Below, piece by piece: positions 34,274-42,993 of a stretch of 64,000 nucleotides of DNA (its first letter is position 1; every line of letters begins with the position of its first letter). The translations under genes and the position numbers were made by a program. Under the pieces are notes generated by a model. It saw nothing but the letters and a program-made list of their open reading frames with translations. It was not told where the DNA came from and ran no database searches. The stretch is from Mycolicibacterium neworleansense. Lineage in GTDB: Bacteria > Actinomycetota > Actinomycetes > Mycobacteriales > Mycobacteriaceae. The stretch spans positions 1 to 64,000 of the forward strand of contig NZ_CWKH01000001.1 of the NCBI RefSeq assembly GCF_001245615.1. Direction: 5' to 3'.

Positions 34274-35053
34274 GTGTCCAAGCGAGAAGACGGTCGTCTC
34301 GACGACGAGCTGCGTCCGGTAACCATCACCCGCGGTTTCACATCGCATCCCGCCGGCTCGGTACTGGTGGAGTTCGGCCAGACCCGCGTCATGTGCACCG
34401 CCTCGGTCACCGAAGGCGTGCCGCGCTGGCGCAAGGGTTCCGGGCAGGGCTGGCTGACCGCCGAATACGCCATGTTGCCGGCCGCCACGCACGACCGCTC
34501 GGACCGGGAATCGGTCAAGGGTCGCGTCGGTGGGCGGACGCAGGAGATCAGCCGTCTGGTCGGGCGCTCACTGCGCGCCTGCATCGACCTCGGCGCGCTG
34601 GGGGAGAACACGATCGCCATCGACTGCGATGTGCTGCAGGCCGACGGCGGAACCCGCACCGCGGCGATCACCGGCGCCTATGTCGCGCTCTCCGATGCCG
34701 TGACGTATCTGGCTGCGGCCGGGCGGCTTTCCGACCCACGGCCGCTGTCCTGCGCGATCGCGGCGGTGTCGGTGGGTGTGGTCGACGGCCGCGTCCGCGT
34801 CGACCTGCCCTACGTCGAGGACTCCCGTGCCGAGGTCGACATGAACGTCGTCGCCACCGACACCGGTACCCTGGTGGAGATCCAGGGCACCGGCGAGGGC
34901 GCGACCTTCCCGCGGTCCACGCTGGACAAGATGCTCGATGCCGCGCTCGGAGCGTGCGAGCAGTTGTTCGTGATCCAGCGCGAGGCACTGGAACTGCCGT
35001 ATCCGGGCGTGCTGCCCGAAGGGCCGGCTCCCAAGAAAGCGTTCGGTAGCTGA
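34274..35053 (+). CDS. rph: Ribonuclease PH
   Basis: A phosphorolytic 3'-5' exoribonuclease that trims tRNA precursors. The 259-residue protein has RPVTITRGF near the start, [30 protein letters not shown] and [13 protein letters not shown]. Starts at GTG 34274, six bases after TAGGGT (leaderless pattern). Directly followed by the nucleotide pyrophosphatase gene. Confidence 0.96.
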   Translation: MSKREDGRLDDELRPVTITRGFTSHPAGSVLVEFGQTRVMCTASVTEGVPRWRKGSGQGWLTAEYAMLPAATHDRSDRESVKGRVGGRTQEISRLVGRSLRACIDLGALGENTIAIDCDVLQADGGTRTAAITGAYVALSDAVTYLAAAGRLSDPRPLSCAIAAVSVGVVDGRVRVDLPYVEDSRAEVDMNVVATDTGTLVEIQGTGEGATFPRSTLDKMLDAALGACEQLFVIQREALELPYPGVLPEGPAPKKAFGS

Positions 35054-35659
35054 GTGCCCGCACTTCTCGTGGCCAGCCGTAACGCCAAGAAGCTGGAAGA
35101 GCTGCGTCGAGTGCTGGATGCCGCCGGAGTAGTCGGGCTGGAGTTGTTGTCGCTGGCCGACGTGGCCGCCTACGACGAGGCACCCGAAACCGGTGCGACG
35201 TTCGAGGACAACGCACTGGCCAAGGCCATCGATGGCTTTCGAGCCACCGGATTGGCTTGTGTGGCAGACGATTCCGGCATTTCCGTGGACGCGCTGAACG
35301 GAATGCCCGGCGTGCTGTCCGCGCGGTGGTCCGGCAAGCACGGGGACGACGCCGCGAACACCGCGTTGCTCCTGGGGCAGCTGGCCGATGTGCCCGACGA
35401 GCGGCGCGGGGCGGCGTTCGTGTCCGCGTGCGCCCTGGTGTCTTCGGCTGGATCGACCGTGGTGCGGGGGGAGTGGCCCGGGACGGTCACCCGTTCGCCG
35501 CGCGGCGACGGCGGGTTCGGGTATGACCCCGTCTTCCTGCCTTCAGGGTCCGACAAGACGGCCGCCGAGCTCTCGCCGGCGGAGAAGGACGCGGCATCAC
35601 ACCGCGGCCGGGCGCTGGCGTTGCTGGTGCCGGCGCTGCGGGAACTGGCCGGGGCTTAG
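35054..35659 (+). CDS. rdgB: XTP/dITP diphosphohydrolase (RdgB/HAM1)
   Basis: It hydrolyses deaminated purine triphosphates (dITP, XTP) to monophosphates, keeping them out of DNA. The 201-residue HAM1 protein has SRNAKKLEELR, TFEDNALAKA, ADDSGISVDAL and GDGGFGYDPVFLP, then ASHRGRAL. GTG start directly abuts the rph stop. It ends the long forward block and is followed by a repeat-rich intergenic region. Confidence 0.95.
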   Translation: MPALLVASRNAKKLEELRRVLDAAGVVGLELLSLADVAAYDEAPETGATFEDNALAKAIDGFRATGLACVADDSGISVDALNGMPGVLSARWSGKHGDDAANTALLLGQLADVPDERRGAAFVSACALVSSAGSTVVRGEWPGTVTRSPRGDGGFGYDPVFLPSGSDKTAAELSPAEKDAASHRGRALALLVPALRELAGA

Positions 35660-35860
35660 CCGGCTCGCCACGGCGTGCGTTTGTCGCGCTGCTCGTTTGG
35701 CGCACCGCTCGTTTGTCACGCCGCTCGTTTGTCACGCTGGAGTGGCTGTCGCGCCCGAGTGTCACGCTAGCGTGCACAGAATCGACTGCGGCCCAGTCGT
35801 TGCCACGCTGGAGTGGCTCCCAAGTTCGGGGGCCACGCTGGCGTGACAAAGCGGGTCGAG
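35660..35860. repeat. Intergenic repeat region: 16-bp tandem units and four spaced palindromes
   Basis: It lies between two convergent genes. A 16-bp unit is exactly duplicated at 35705-35720 and 35721-35736, with a degraded third unit at 35689-35704. It is followed by four copies of the near-palindrome CACGCTRGMGTG at 35733, 35763, 35804 and 35834. The steps of 30, 41 and 30 bases are close to whole helical turns. The second copy is a perfect palindrome. There is no gene. Such a segment could be a dispersed repeat family, a protein-binding array or a set of RNA hairpins closing both transcripts. Confidence 0.75.
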
Positions 35861-37087
35861 TCAGACCGCGACAGCCTGTGAGCGGCGGGTCAGCAGGAGT
35901 GCTGCCGCGCCGATGCAGGCACTGGCCACCATGGCCACGGCCATGGGCAGGGCGGTGTGGTCACCGCCGAGGCCGACTATCGGCGACACGACAGCGGCCA
36001 GGCCGAACTGCAACGCGCCCAGGACCGCAGACCCGGTGCCGGCCGCATGGCGGACCTGATCGAGGGCCAGCGATGTGGCATTGGCGGCGACCAGGCCCAG
36101 GCTCGCGACCGCGCCCCACAGCAGCAGCAATGAGGCCCACAGCACCGGGCCGAGCAGGGCGTCCACCAAGAGCAGGACCGAGAACAGGACGAGCAGGCCG
36201 ATCCCCAGGTGCAGCAGCCTGCGCTGGCCGAAACGGCCGACGATTCTGGCGTTGACGGCATTCACGATCACGATGCCCGCGGCGTTGGCGGCGAAGGCGA
36301 ACGAATAATGCAACGGGGAGAGGCCGAGCACGTTCTGCAGCACGAACGGTGAAGCCGAGATGTAGGCGAACATCACCGTGAAGCCGAACGCGAAGGCCAG
36401 TGTGTAGCCGATGTAGCCGCGGTTGGTCAGCACCGACCGCGCATCGCGGAGCATGGCAGTCACGCCGCCGGTGTGGCGCCGGTCCTGCGGATGGGTCTCG
36501 GGAAGCACTGCGACCACGCCGAGGAACATCGCGACGGCGAGCCCGGCGAGAATCCAGAAGATGCCGCGCCAGCCGATCAGGCCCATCAGCGATCCACCGA
36601 TGAGCGGCGCCAGCACCGGTGCGGCACCGTTGATGATCATCATCAGGCTGAAGGCACGGGCGGCCACGGCGCCATGTGCGCGATCGGCCACCACGGCACG
36701 GCTCAGCACGACGCCGGCGGCGCCGCTGAATCCCTGCACGAAGCGGAATGCCGTCAGCGCAGCGATGTTCGGAGCCAGCGCGCAGGCCACGCCGGCCAGG
36801 ATGCAGACCAAGGTGCCCGCGAGCATCAGGGGGCGCCTGCCGAATCGGTCGGAGAGCGGACCGATGATCAACTGCCCGCTGGCCAGGCCCACCATGAACG
36901 AGGTCAGGGTGAACTGAACGGCCGAGGCCGATGTTCCGAACTCGGCGGCCATTGCCGGGAAGGCGGGCAGATACATGTCGATCGACAACGGCGCCACGGC
37001 GGTCAGCAGCGCAAGCACGCCCAGCCAACTCAGCGGCAGTGCAGGCGTCTCGGGCGTCGTCTCGGCATTTGTGGTTCGAGTAGTCAT
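35861..37087 (-). CDS. Bcr/CflA-type multidrug efflux MFS transporter
   Basis: A protein of 408 residues with 12 predicted transmembrane helices. The Bcr/CflA signature near the start is PLSIDMYLPAFPAMAAEF; the MFS motif A is IGPLSDRFGRRPLML; motif C lies in GFSGAAGVVLSRAVVADR. It is a drug:proton antiporter of the inner membrane. Divergent from a MarR regulator across a 51-base AT-rich spacer, so its expression is probably controlled by that regulator. Confidence 0.92.
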   Translation of the reverse strand: MTTRTTNAETTPETPALPLSWLGVLALLTAVAPLSIDMYLPAFPAMAAEFGTSASAVQFTLTSFMVGLASGQLIIGPLSDRFGRRPLMLAGTLVCILAGVACALAPNIAALTAFRFVQGFSGAAGVVLSRAVVADRAHGAVAARAFSLMMIINGAAPVLAPLIGGSLMGLIGWRGIFWILAGLAVAMFLGVVAVLPETHPQDRRHTGGVTAMLRDARSVLTNRGYIGYTLAFAFGFTVMFAYISASPFVLQNVLGLSPLHYSFAFAANAAGIVIVNAVNARIVGRFGQRRLLHLGIGLLVLFSVLLLVDALLGPVLWASLLLLWGAVASLGLVAANATSLALDQVRHAAGTGSAVLGALQFGLAAVVSPIVGLGGDHTALPMAVAMVASACIGAAALLLTRRSQAVAV

Positions 37088-37102
37088 AAGGCCTTGGATC
37101 GA

Positions 37103-37131
37103 AGATTTATGTATAAAGTTATATGTAATAT
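37103..37131. promoter_or_regulatory. AT-rich MarR operator/promoter between efflux pump and regulator
   Basis: In a GC-rich genome this stretch is almost all A/T. It holds TTATGTATAA at 37108 and TTATATGTAA at 37119, two related half-palindromic units. TAATAT at 37126-37131 is a good -10 for the MarR gene, seven bases before GTG 37139. A MarR dimer here would block both promoters. Confidence 0.6.
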
Positions 37132-37138
37132 AGCGGAC

Positions 37139-37591
37139 GTGGCGGCCACACGAGTACCCGAAGCGATACGTGATGTGCGTGACACCGCGGCGGCCGTGCG
37201 GACGCTGGTCTGGTCACTACGGCGGTTCGGCGAGAAGCAGGTCGGTCTGGAACCGTTGCCGCACTCGGAGTTCGAAGTCATCCGCACGGTGGGCGACCAC
37301 CCGGGGATCAGTGTGTCCGAGACCGCACAGGTGCTGGCGCTGCAGCCCAGCAATGTCAGCACCACGGTACGGAAGCTGGTTGAGCGCGGTCTGATCGACC
37401 GCACGCCCGACGACCAGGACCGCCGCTGCATTCGGCTGCATCTGACAGCCAGGGCCACCGAACACAAGAAGTTGATCGACGCCGCCTGGACCGCCGGCAT
37501 CCGCGAGCAGTTCGCGCAGATGACTGAAGAGGAGGTGGCGACCTTGGTCAAAGCCGGGCCGCTACTTCAGCGGCTGGCCTCGATGGCATAG
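37139..37591 (+). CDS. MarR family transcriptional regulator
   Basis: A protein of 150 residues with a winged helix: HSEFEVIRTVGDHPGISVSETAQVLALQPSNVSTTVRKLVERGLI holds the recognition helix, and RTPDDQDRRCIRLHLT is the wing. It probably represses the neighbouring efflux gene and itself. GTG 37139 fits the leaderless pattern; an in-frame ATG at 37109 lies inside the AT-rich operator and is less likely. Confidence 0.9.
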   Translation: MAATRVPEAIRDVRDTAAAVRTLVWSLRRFGEKQVGLEPLPHSEFEVIRTVGDHPGISVSETAQVLALQPSNVSTTVRKLVERGLIDRTPDDQDRRCIRLHLTARATEHKKLIDAAWTAGIREQFAQMTEEEVATLVKAGPLLQRLASMA

Positions 37592-37601
37592 CCGCTGGAG
37601 C

Positions 37602-37964
37602 CTAGAGCTCGAAGCGCTTCTTCAGCTCCAGGGTGTTGAAGTGCTCGACGATGATGCCCAGCAGCGGAATGGTGCCCGCGAGCAGCACACCGATGGTCTT
37701 GCCGATCGGCCAGCGAACCTTGACCGCGAGGTTGGCCGTGAACATCAGGTAGATGAAGTACACCCAGCCGTGCACGATGCCGATCCAGCTCGGCGGGTTG
37801 TCCACCTGCACGATGTACTTGAGCACCATCTCGTAGCACAGCGCGATGAGCCAGATACCCGTCGCCCAAGCCAACACGCGGTAGCCCAGCAGGGCCTTGC
37901 GAATGGTCTCCTTGGGCGTCGAAACAGGCGGCGTGACCTCGGTGCCCGGTTCTGGTGTGGTCAT
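37602..37964 (-). CDS. DUF3817 membrane protein (Rv1342c type)
   Basis: A protein of 120 residues with three transmembrane segments and the family core GIVHGWVYFIYLMFTANLAVKV, a charged C-terminus (LELKKRFEL) and a proline-rich N-terminus. Function unknown. ATG overlaps the upstream lprD-like stop as ATGA, so the two are a translation-coupled pair of envelope proteins. Related to the protein at 13247. Confidence 0.9.
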   Translation of the reverse strand: MTTPEPGTEVTPPVSTPKETIRKALLGYRVLAWATGIWLIALCYEMVLKYIVQVDNPPSWIGIVHGWVYFIYLMFTANLAVKVRWPIGKTIGVLLAGTIPLLGIIVEHFNTLELKKRFEL

Positions 37965-38341
37965 CTATCGGTCCTGTCTTTCTTCTCGGACTGGTCGGAC
38001 TTGGCCAGCTCGGCGAGGTAGGCGTTGTACTCGGAGAGTTCTTGGTCGCCGCCGTCCGCGGCCGCGGGCTTGGGCCGTTCGGGCAGCAGGCCCGCGGGGA
38101 TCTCGGTGACATCGCCGCTGGGCCGTTCCGGCGGCGCGTCCTCGTAACGGACGAACTTGTAGTAGGCGTAGAAACAGAATCCCGCGAACATCGGCCACTG
38201 CAGGGCATAGCCCAGATTCTGGAAGGTGCCCGAGGCCGACTCGTACCGCGTCCACTGCCACCACGCCAGCGCCAGGCAGCCGGCGGCGCCAAGGCAGACC
38301 AGTGCGATGAGCGCCGGTCTCCTACGCCGTGTAGTGGACAT
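37961..38341 (-). CDS. lprD: LprD-like membrane protein
   Basis: A protein of 126 residues starting MSTTRRRRPALIALV, a positively charged N-terminus and a hydrophobic segment with a cysteine (GAAGC, residues about 19-23). A second hydrophobic segment lies at about 40-60 (ALQWPMFAGFCFYAYYKFVRYE), and the tail is acidic and cytosolic. Named a lipoprotein in M. tuberculosis, but the lipobox is weak and the second helix suggests a two-pass membrane protein. ATG 38341 lies six bases after TACCAT on the same strand (leaderless). Confidence 0.88.
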   Translation of the reverse strand: MSTTRRRRPALIALVCLGAAGCLALAWWQWTRYESASGTFQNLGYALQWPMFAGFCFYAYYKFVRYEDAPPERPSGDVTEIPAGLLPERPKPAAADGGDQELSEYNAYLAELAKSDQSEKKDRTDR

Positions 38342-38428
38342 TCGTCCATGGTACGGCGCGGGTCTCGGGGGCGACGAATGTGTCGAGGTGAGCGGTGGCG
38401 GCCTTGCGGTAGGCTGAGCGCGCTCCAT

Positions 38429-38512
38429 GCGGGCGTGGCGCAATTGGCTGACGCGCCGGCTTTAGGTGCCGGTGTTCGAAAGAACGTGTGGGTTCGAGTC
38501 CCACCGCCCGCA
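38429..38512 (+). tRNA. tRNA-Leu (UAG anticodon)
   Basis: An 84-base cloverleaf. The acceptor stem GCGGGCG pairs with CGCCCGC, with discriminator A at 38512. The anticodon stem GCCGGC/GCCGGT encloses the loop TTTAGGT (anticodon TAG, reads CUN). A long variable arm (GTTCGAAAGAAC) and T-loop GGTTCGAGTC mark it as class II leucine. CCA is not encoded. TAGGCT at 38410-38415 is a plausible -10. The 3' end is five bases from the stop codon of the opposing channel gene. Confidence 0.96.
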
Positions 38513-38516
38513 CTCT

Positions 38517-39257
38517 TCACGGTCGGTGGTCGGGTCCCGAGCCCTCGACGGCCGGCGCCCGCAATTCATCCCGCAGCGACGCGATCTCGGCCCGCAATTC
38601 ATTGATGTGCGCTGCGGTCACGGCCGCAGTGGCAGCGTCGTCGTCAGCGACGCTCTGCACGATCCACGACGCGATCGTCGCGGTGATCGAACCGACCAGG
38701 CTGATCCCGCCGATCATCAACAGCGCGGCGATGACTCGTCCCGTCGTGGTCACCGGGTACATGTCTCCGTAGCCGACGGTCGTGATGGTGGTGATCGCCC
38801 ACCAGACCGCCTGGCCGAAGTCGGTGATGTGGGCATCGGGGTGGCCGCGCTCGGCCTGCAGCACGGCCAGCGACGCCACGTAGACCAACAGGACCGCGCC
38901 CGAGATCGTGTAGAGGATGACCTTGCCGCGGATCGCATGCCCGACGGCTTTCTGGATCACGCCGATCAGGACGATGAGGCGCAACAACCGCAGCGGCCGC
39001 AGCAGCGGCAGAATCACGATCGCGAGATCGACGAGGTGGGTGCGGAACCAGTGCTTGCGGTCGTCGGCCAGATACATCCGGGCCGCATAGTCCGCGGTGA
39101 ACACGGCCCAGGTGAGCCAGGTCGCCAACTCGACGGCCCGGGCTGCCAGCCCGTGGGGCTGCACCAGCACCTCCACCGAATATGCGGCGAGGAACACTGC
39201 TGCCACCGAGGCCAGCGGCCACTCGGCGCGGGCTTCCCATCTGTCGAGGCGCTGCAT
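38517..39257 (-). CDS. Voltage-gated-type potassium channel
   Basis: A protein of 246 residues with six transmembrane helices. The selectivity filter is TTVGYGD; the S4-like helix is LLRPLRLLRLIVLIGVIQK, with arginines every third residue; an S6 and a C-terminal coiled coil follow (HINELRAEIASLRDELR). It resembles bacterial Kv/KvAP channels. Start uncertain: ATG 39257 chosen, GTG 39263 two codons upstream also possible; the frame is open beyond. No M. tuberculosis counterpart at this place as far as I recall. Confidence 0.9.
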   Translation of the reverse strand: MQRLDRWEARAEWPLASVAAVFLAAYSVEVLVQPHGLAARAVELATWLTWAVFTADYAARMYLADDRKHWFRTHLVDLAIVILPLLRPLRLLRLIVLIGVIQKAVGHAIRGKVILYTISGAVLLVYVASLAVLQAERGHPDAHITDFGQAVWWAITTITTVGYGDMYPVTTTGRVIAALLMIGGISLVGSITATIASWIVQSVADDDAATAAVTAAHINELRAEIASLRDELRAPAVEGSGPDHRP

Positions 39258-39425
39258 CGTCACCGCAAAAGTGTGCGACACATAGCGCAAACGGGCTCGG
39301 GCAACCCCGCCGAATCTCCCCACCGACCTGCTGGTCGGTCCTGCCGGCCAGGCCGTATCGTTCCATCTCGCCGGCACGTTCACGGCATACGGCAGTCGTC
39401 GTCAGCGCGGGAGGAATCGATACAC

Positions 39426-39845
39426 GTGAGCAAGCGGATAGTCGCAATTGTCCTGGCAGTGATGGTGATTGCCGTGGGTTGCGGCAAAGGCGATGACTCC
39501 GCGGCGCAGACGGTCACCCCCGGCCACGCCCAGGCATCGCCGTCGGGCACCTATACCGCCTTTGCCGAGCCGGGTCAGGAAGAGAACGGGGACGCGCCCT
39601 GGGCCGTGGTGGTTCGGGACAAGGCCGGCAAAGAGGTGTTCCACGACCATTCGTCCTACAGCGCGCGCAACGGCGTGATGATCACCTGGCTGCCGACCGA
39701 ACCCGAACAGCTGTGGGTGTATTCGGGCGACGCCGGGGTCTACCGGATCGCTCCCGGCAGCCAGGGCGGGTGGACCCGCGCCGGCGTCAAACCCGAGAAC
39801 GTGCCCTCGGAGGTAACACGCCTCTGGGAGTCGTCACGCTCCTGA
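39426..39845 (+). CDS. Secreted lipoprotein
   Basis: A protein of 139 residues: signal peptide and lipobox VIAVGC (Cys about 19), a Ser/Pro-rich linker, and a globular part with APWAVVVRDKAGKEVFHD and QLWVYSGDAGVYRIAP that resembles a small beta-rich domain. GGGAGGA lies about ten bases before the GTG start. I do not recognise the family. The long upstream open frame runs back through the channel gene and is not used. Confidence 0.8.
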   Translation: MSKRIVAIVLAVMVIAVGCGKGDDSAAQTVTPGHAQASPSGTYTAFAEPGQEENGDAPWAVVVRDKAGKEVFHDHSSYSARNGVMITWLPTEPEQLWVYSGDAGVYRIAPGSQGGWTRAGVKPENVPSEVTRLWESSRS

Positions 39846-39888
39846 GGCGACCGGGGCAGACTCGAGGTGTCAGACGGGAGGAGAACCG

Positions 39889-40257
39889 ATGATCGAAGTA
39901 CTTCCCGACATGCCCGAGGGTGTGTTCGGTATCCGGGTGTCGGGCCGAGTCCGCGGTGACGACCTACGCGAATTCCGGCCGACGATGGACGAATTGCTCC
40001 AGACCGGTGAGATCCGGATCGTCGAGGTCATCTCAGCGGACTATGAGGGGTTCGGCAGCGGCGGGCTCGTGGAGGATTTGAAGCTCGGCTTCGGTGCGCT
40101 GTTCCGCCATCATTCGGCGTTCAAACGGATCGCCGTCGTCTCCGATATGGAGTGGGTCGCGCACGCGATGCATGCGTTCGCGTGGATGATCCCGGGTGAG
40201 ATCAAGGTGTTCGGGCTCGGCGAACTCGACGCGGCCAAGGAGTGGGCAGCGGCCTGA
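39889..40257 (+). CDS. SpoIIAA/STAS-like protein
   Basis: A protein of 122 residues of the SpoIIAA-like (DUF3478) group: beta strands and helices as in STAS domains, with GVFGIRVSGRVRGDDLREF at the start and FKRIAVVSDMEWVAHAMHAFAWMIPGEIKVF at the end. Probably a cytosolic lipid- or partner-binding domain. GGGAGGAG precedes ATG. Function unknown. Confidence 0.85.
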   Translation: MIEVLPDMPEGVFGIRVSGRVRGDDLREFRPTMDELLQTGEIRIVEVISADYEGFGSGGLVEDLKLGFGALFRHHSAFKRIAVVSDMEWVAHAMHAFAWMIPGEIKVFGLGELDAAKEWAAA

Positions 40258-40290
40258 GGTCTGCGGGCCTGCCGTGTCACGATGTCGGTC

Positions 40291-41037
40291 ATGACGATCG
40301 TTCTGGTGCACGGTAATCCGGAGACCGACGCGATCTGGGGACCACTGGTCGGCGCGCTCGGCCGCCGAGACGTCGTGCGGTTGTCGCCGCCCGGGTTCGG
40401 GGCTCCGCTGCCCGACGGTTTTTCGGCGACGTACCTGGCCTACCGCGACTGGTTGGAACGCGAGCTCGAGGCCTTCGATGAGCCGGTCGACCTTGTCGGA
40501 CACGACTGGGGTGGCGTGCATGTGGTGAACGTGATGATGCACCGGCCTGAGCTGGTTCGCAGTTGGGCGAGTGACATTGTCGGAGTGTTCGACCGTGACT
40601 ACGTGTGGCCTGACATCGCCGAGGTGTGGCGAACACCCGGCAAGGGTGAGCGGCTCGTCGAGAACATGTTGGGCGGAACCGTCGAAGACCGGACCGCGGT
40701 ATGGGCCGCATTGCTCCCTGAGGACATCGCCGCCTCGATGGCGCGCGCTCAAGGTCCGGAGATGGGTTGGGCGACACTGCAGTTGTACCGCTCGGCAGGA
40801 CAGCCCGGCGACATGGCCGAAGCGGGCGGGGGGTTGGAGCGAGCGAGTGCTCGCCCGGGTCTCTCACTGCTGGCCACCGCGGATCCGTATGTCGGGTCAG
40901 AGCAGATTCGGCGCGGGCTGGCCGGCCGGGCCGGTGCCTCCACGGCGGTGCTCGACGGCCTGGATCACTGGTGGATGGTGAGCGACCCGGCTTGCGGCGC
41001 GGCGGCGCTTTCGCAGTTCTGGGAGTCACTCGGCTGA
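40291..41037 (+). CDS. Alpha/beta hydrolase (haloalkane dehalogenase/epoxide hydrolase type)
   Basis: A protein of 248 residues: oxyanion motif HGNPE near the N-terminus, nucleophile Asp in VGHDWGGVHVV and catalytic His in LDHWWMV. An Asp nucleophile rather than Ser points to epoxide hydrolase or dehalogenase chemistry. The start is uncertain: ATG 40291 gives the usual MTIVLVHG opening; ATG 40282 is three codons upstream. Substrate unknown. Confidence 0.85.
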   Translation: MTIVLVHGNPETDAIWGPLVGALGRRDVVRLSPPGFGAPLPDGFSATYLAYRDWLERELEAFDEPVDLVGHDWGGVHVVNVMMHRPELVRSWASDIVGVFDRDYVWPDIAEVWRTPGKGERLVENMLGGTVEDRTAVWAALLPEDIAASMARAQGPEMGWATLQLYRSAGQPGDMAEAGGGLERASARPGLSLLATADPYVGSEQIRRGLAGRAGASTAVLDGLDHWWMVSDPACGAAALSQFWESLG

Positions 41038-41068
41038 CCCCGGCCCGTCGGGCAGGGGAGAGCCGAGA

Positions 41069-42901
41069 CTACTTGTTGAACTTCCCGCTCAGATACTCAG
41101 CGCGGCAAGCATTCCGGGCCAGTTTGCCGCTCGTCGTGCGAGGGATCACGCCGGCGGCGACCATCCGCACGTCGGCCACCCGGATCTGGTGGTGGCGTGA
41201 CACGGCCGCCCGGATCGCCTCGACGATGGGTTCGGGCTCGGCACGGCCGGCCCCGGCGGCCCGCTCGGCGACGATCACGAGTTCTTCACCGCGGTCACCG
41301 ACCACCGAGAACGCCGCGACATAGCCCGAGCGCACGGCGGGTGACGACGCGCTCACCGTGGTCTCGATGTCGGTCGGATAGTGGTTGCGTCCGTCGATCA
41401 GGATCATGTCCTTGATCCGGCCGGTCAGGTACAGCTCCCCGTCGAGGTAGACCCCGAGGTCGCCGGTGGCCAGCCAGTGGCCGTTGTCCGGCACGCCGTC
41501 GGCGTGGCTACCGGTCGTGAGCCGGGTCTGCAGCTTGTTGGCGAACACGCGCTCGCTCTCGTCGGCCCGGCCGAAGTAGCCCTGGCCGACGTTGTTGCCG
41601 TGCAACCAGATCTCTCCGACGGTGCCATCGGAGACCTCGTCGCCGTCGCTGCTGGCGATCACCGCCCACTGGTTCGGGATCGGCTGGCCGCAGGACACGT
41701 GGGCCACCGCGCCCTCGTCGGTGGGGGCGACGATCACCGCGCGGCCGGCGCTGAGCTCGTCGCGGTCGAGATGCACCGCGGTGGCCGCAGCGCTCGGCGC
41801 GATGCTGGCCACCGACAGGGTGGCCTCGGCCATGCCGTAGGACGGCTTGATCGCGGTTGCCGGGAGCCCGTACGGGGCGAACGCTGAGGTGAACTTCTCG
41901 ATCGCGGCCATGGTGACCGGCTCGGATCCGTTGAGGAGCGTCACCACGTTGGTCATGTCCAGCGTTTCACCCTCAGGCGGCAGGCCACGCTCGGCGGCCA
42001 GCTCGAAGGCGAAGTTCGGGGCAGCGGCGAAGGTGCGGCCGTGGGCAGCCTCCTCGGCCAGCCGCTTGATCCAGCGGTAGGGGCGGCGGACGAACGCCAT
42101 CGGGTCCATCAGGCTGATGTGACCACCACACAGTGCCGGGAACATGATCATGATCAGGCCCATGTCGTGGTACAGCGGCAGCCAGCTGACACTGCGGATA
42201 CCGGTGTCCAGGTCCCCGGCGAGGATCATCTGGATGACGTTGGTGCACACGTTGCGGTGGGTGATCTCCACGCCGGCCGGCGTGCGGGTCGACCCCGAGG
42301 TGTACTGCAGGTAGGCGATGTCGTCGCTGTCGACCGCTGGGCTGACGTACATCTCGGCCAGCGTGTCCGGGACCGCGTCGACGGCGATCACGCGGGGACG
42401 CTCGGCGGCCGGCAGCGTCTTGATGAAGGTGCGCACCGATTCGGCCGCAGAGGTCGTGGTGAGCACGACTGTCGGCTTGGCGTCGGCCAGCACCGCGGCC
42501 AGTCGCTCGGCGTGACCGGCCAGAGCCGGGGCGAACAGCGGCACCGCGACGTTGCCGGCATGCACGGCGGCGAAGAACGCCGCCACGTACTCGACACCCT
42601 GCGGGGCCAGGATTGCCACCCGGTCACGGGGCTGGGTGACTTGCTGCAGCCGGGCGCCGACCGCGCACACCTGCGACCACAGGGCGTTCCAGCTGAGCTC
42701 GACGGCACGGCCATCGGGATCGGATGAGTAGTCGAGGAACCGGTAGGACGGCTCGTCCCCGTAGATCAACCGGTTGCGATCCAGGAACGACGTCAGTGTG
42801 ACCCCGTCGGGTACGACAATCGTGCCGTCGTCGCGAACGTAGTTCTCGATGTTCGACGCCGACGAATCAACAGCACTGGTTGCAGCGGGATCCCGACCCA
42901 T
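41069..42901 (-). CDS. Long-chain fatty acyl-AMP ligase (FAAL, FadD32-like)
   Basis: It activates a fatty acid as acyl-adenylate, usually for transfer to an acyl carrier protein of a polyketide synthase. The 610-residue protein has YTSGSTRTPAGVEITHRN (ATP loop), SWLPLYHDMGLI, LNGSEPV, KPSYGMAEATL, GEIWLHGNNVGQGY, TGDLGVYLDGELYLTGRIKDMILIDGRNHYP and GVIPRTTSGKLAR. These are FAAL features with the extra segment before the hinge. No polyketide synthase or carrier protein is near. ATG 42901 lies eight bases after TAGTCT (leaderless). It is not FadD33/MbtM. Confidence 0.9.
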   Translation of the reverse strand: MGRDPAATSAVDSSASNIENYVRDDGTIVVPDGVTLTSFLDRNRLIYGDEPSYRFLDYSSDPDGRAVELSWNALWSQVCAVGARLQQVTQPRDRVAILAPQGVEYVAAFFAAVHAGNVAVPLFAPALAGHAERLAAVLADAKPTVVLTTTSAAESVRTFIKTLPAAERPRVIAVDAVPDTLAEMYVSPAVDSDDIAYLQYTSGSTRTPAGVEITHRNVCTNVIQMILAGDLDTGIRSVSWLPLYHDMGLIMIMFPALCGGHISLMDPMAFVRRPYRWIKRLAEEAAHGRTFAAAPNFAFELAAERGLPPEGETLDMTNVVTLLNGSEPVTMAAIEKFTSAFAPYGLPATAIKPSYGMAEATLSVASIAPSAAATAVHLDRDELSAGRAVIVAPTDEGAVAHVSCGQPIPNQWAVIASSDGDEVSDGTVGEIWLHGNNVGQGYFGRADESERVFANKLQTRLTTGSHADGVPDNGHWLATGDLGVYLDGELYLTGRIKDMILIDGRNHYPTDIETTVSASSPAVRSGYVAAFSVVGDRGEELVIVAERAAGAGRAEPEPIVEAIRAAVSRHHQIRVADVRMVAAGVIPRTTSGKLARNACRAEYLSGKFNK

Positions 42902-42993
42902 AACCCGTAAGACTAATAGCGGCTCTAATAAAGCCTGGCAGCGTGGTCGGGTGTGGGTTGTCACGGGCTGCCGACAATGTGTCGTGCGTCTCT

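Noticed and set aside
35660..35860. Short repeats at 35.7 kb as a CRISPR array
   Set aside because: Units are only 12-16 bases, have no unique spacers of regular length, and there are no cas genes.
38429..39257. tRNA-Leu next to a channel gene as an integration site
   Set aside because: No integrase, no duplicated tRNA 3' end and no change in base composition nearby.
41069..42901. Calling the ligase FadD33/MbtM from its approximate map position
   Set aside because: The sequence is a FAAL of FadD32 type, does not resemble MbtM as I recall it, and has no mycobactin genes around it.
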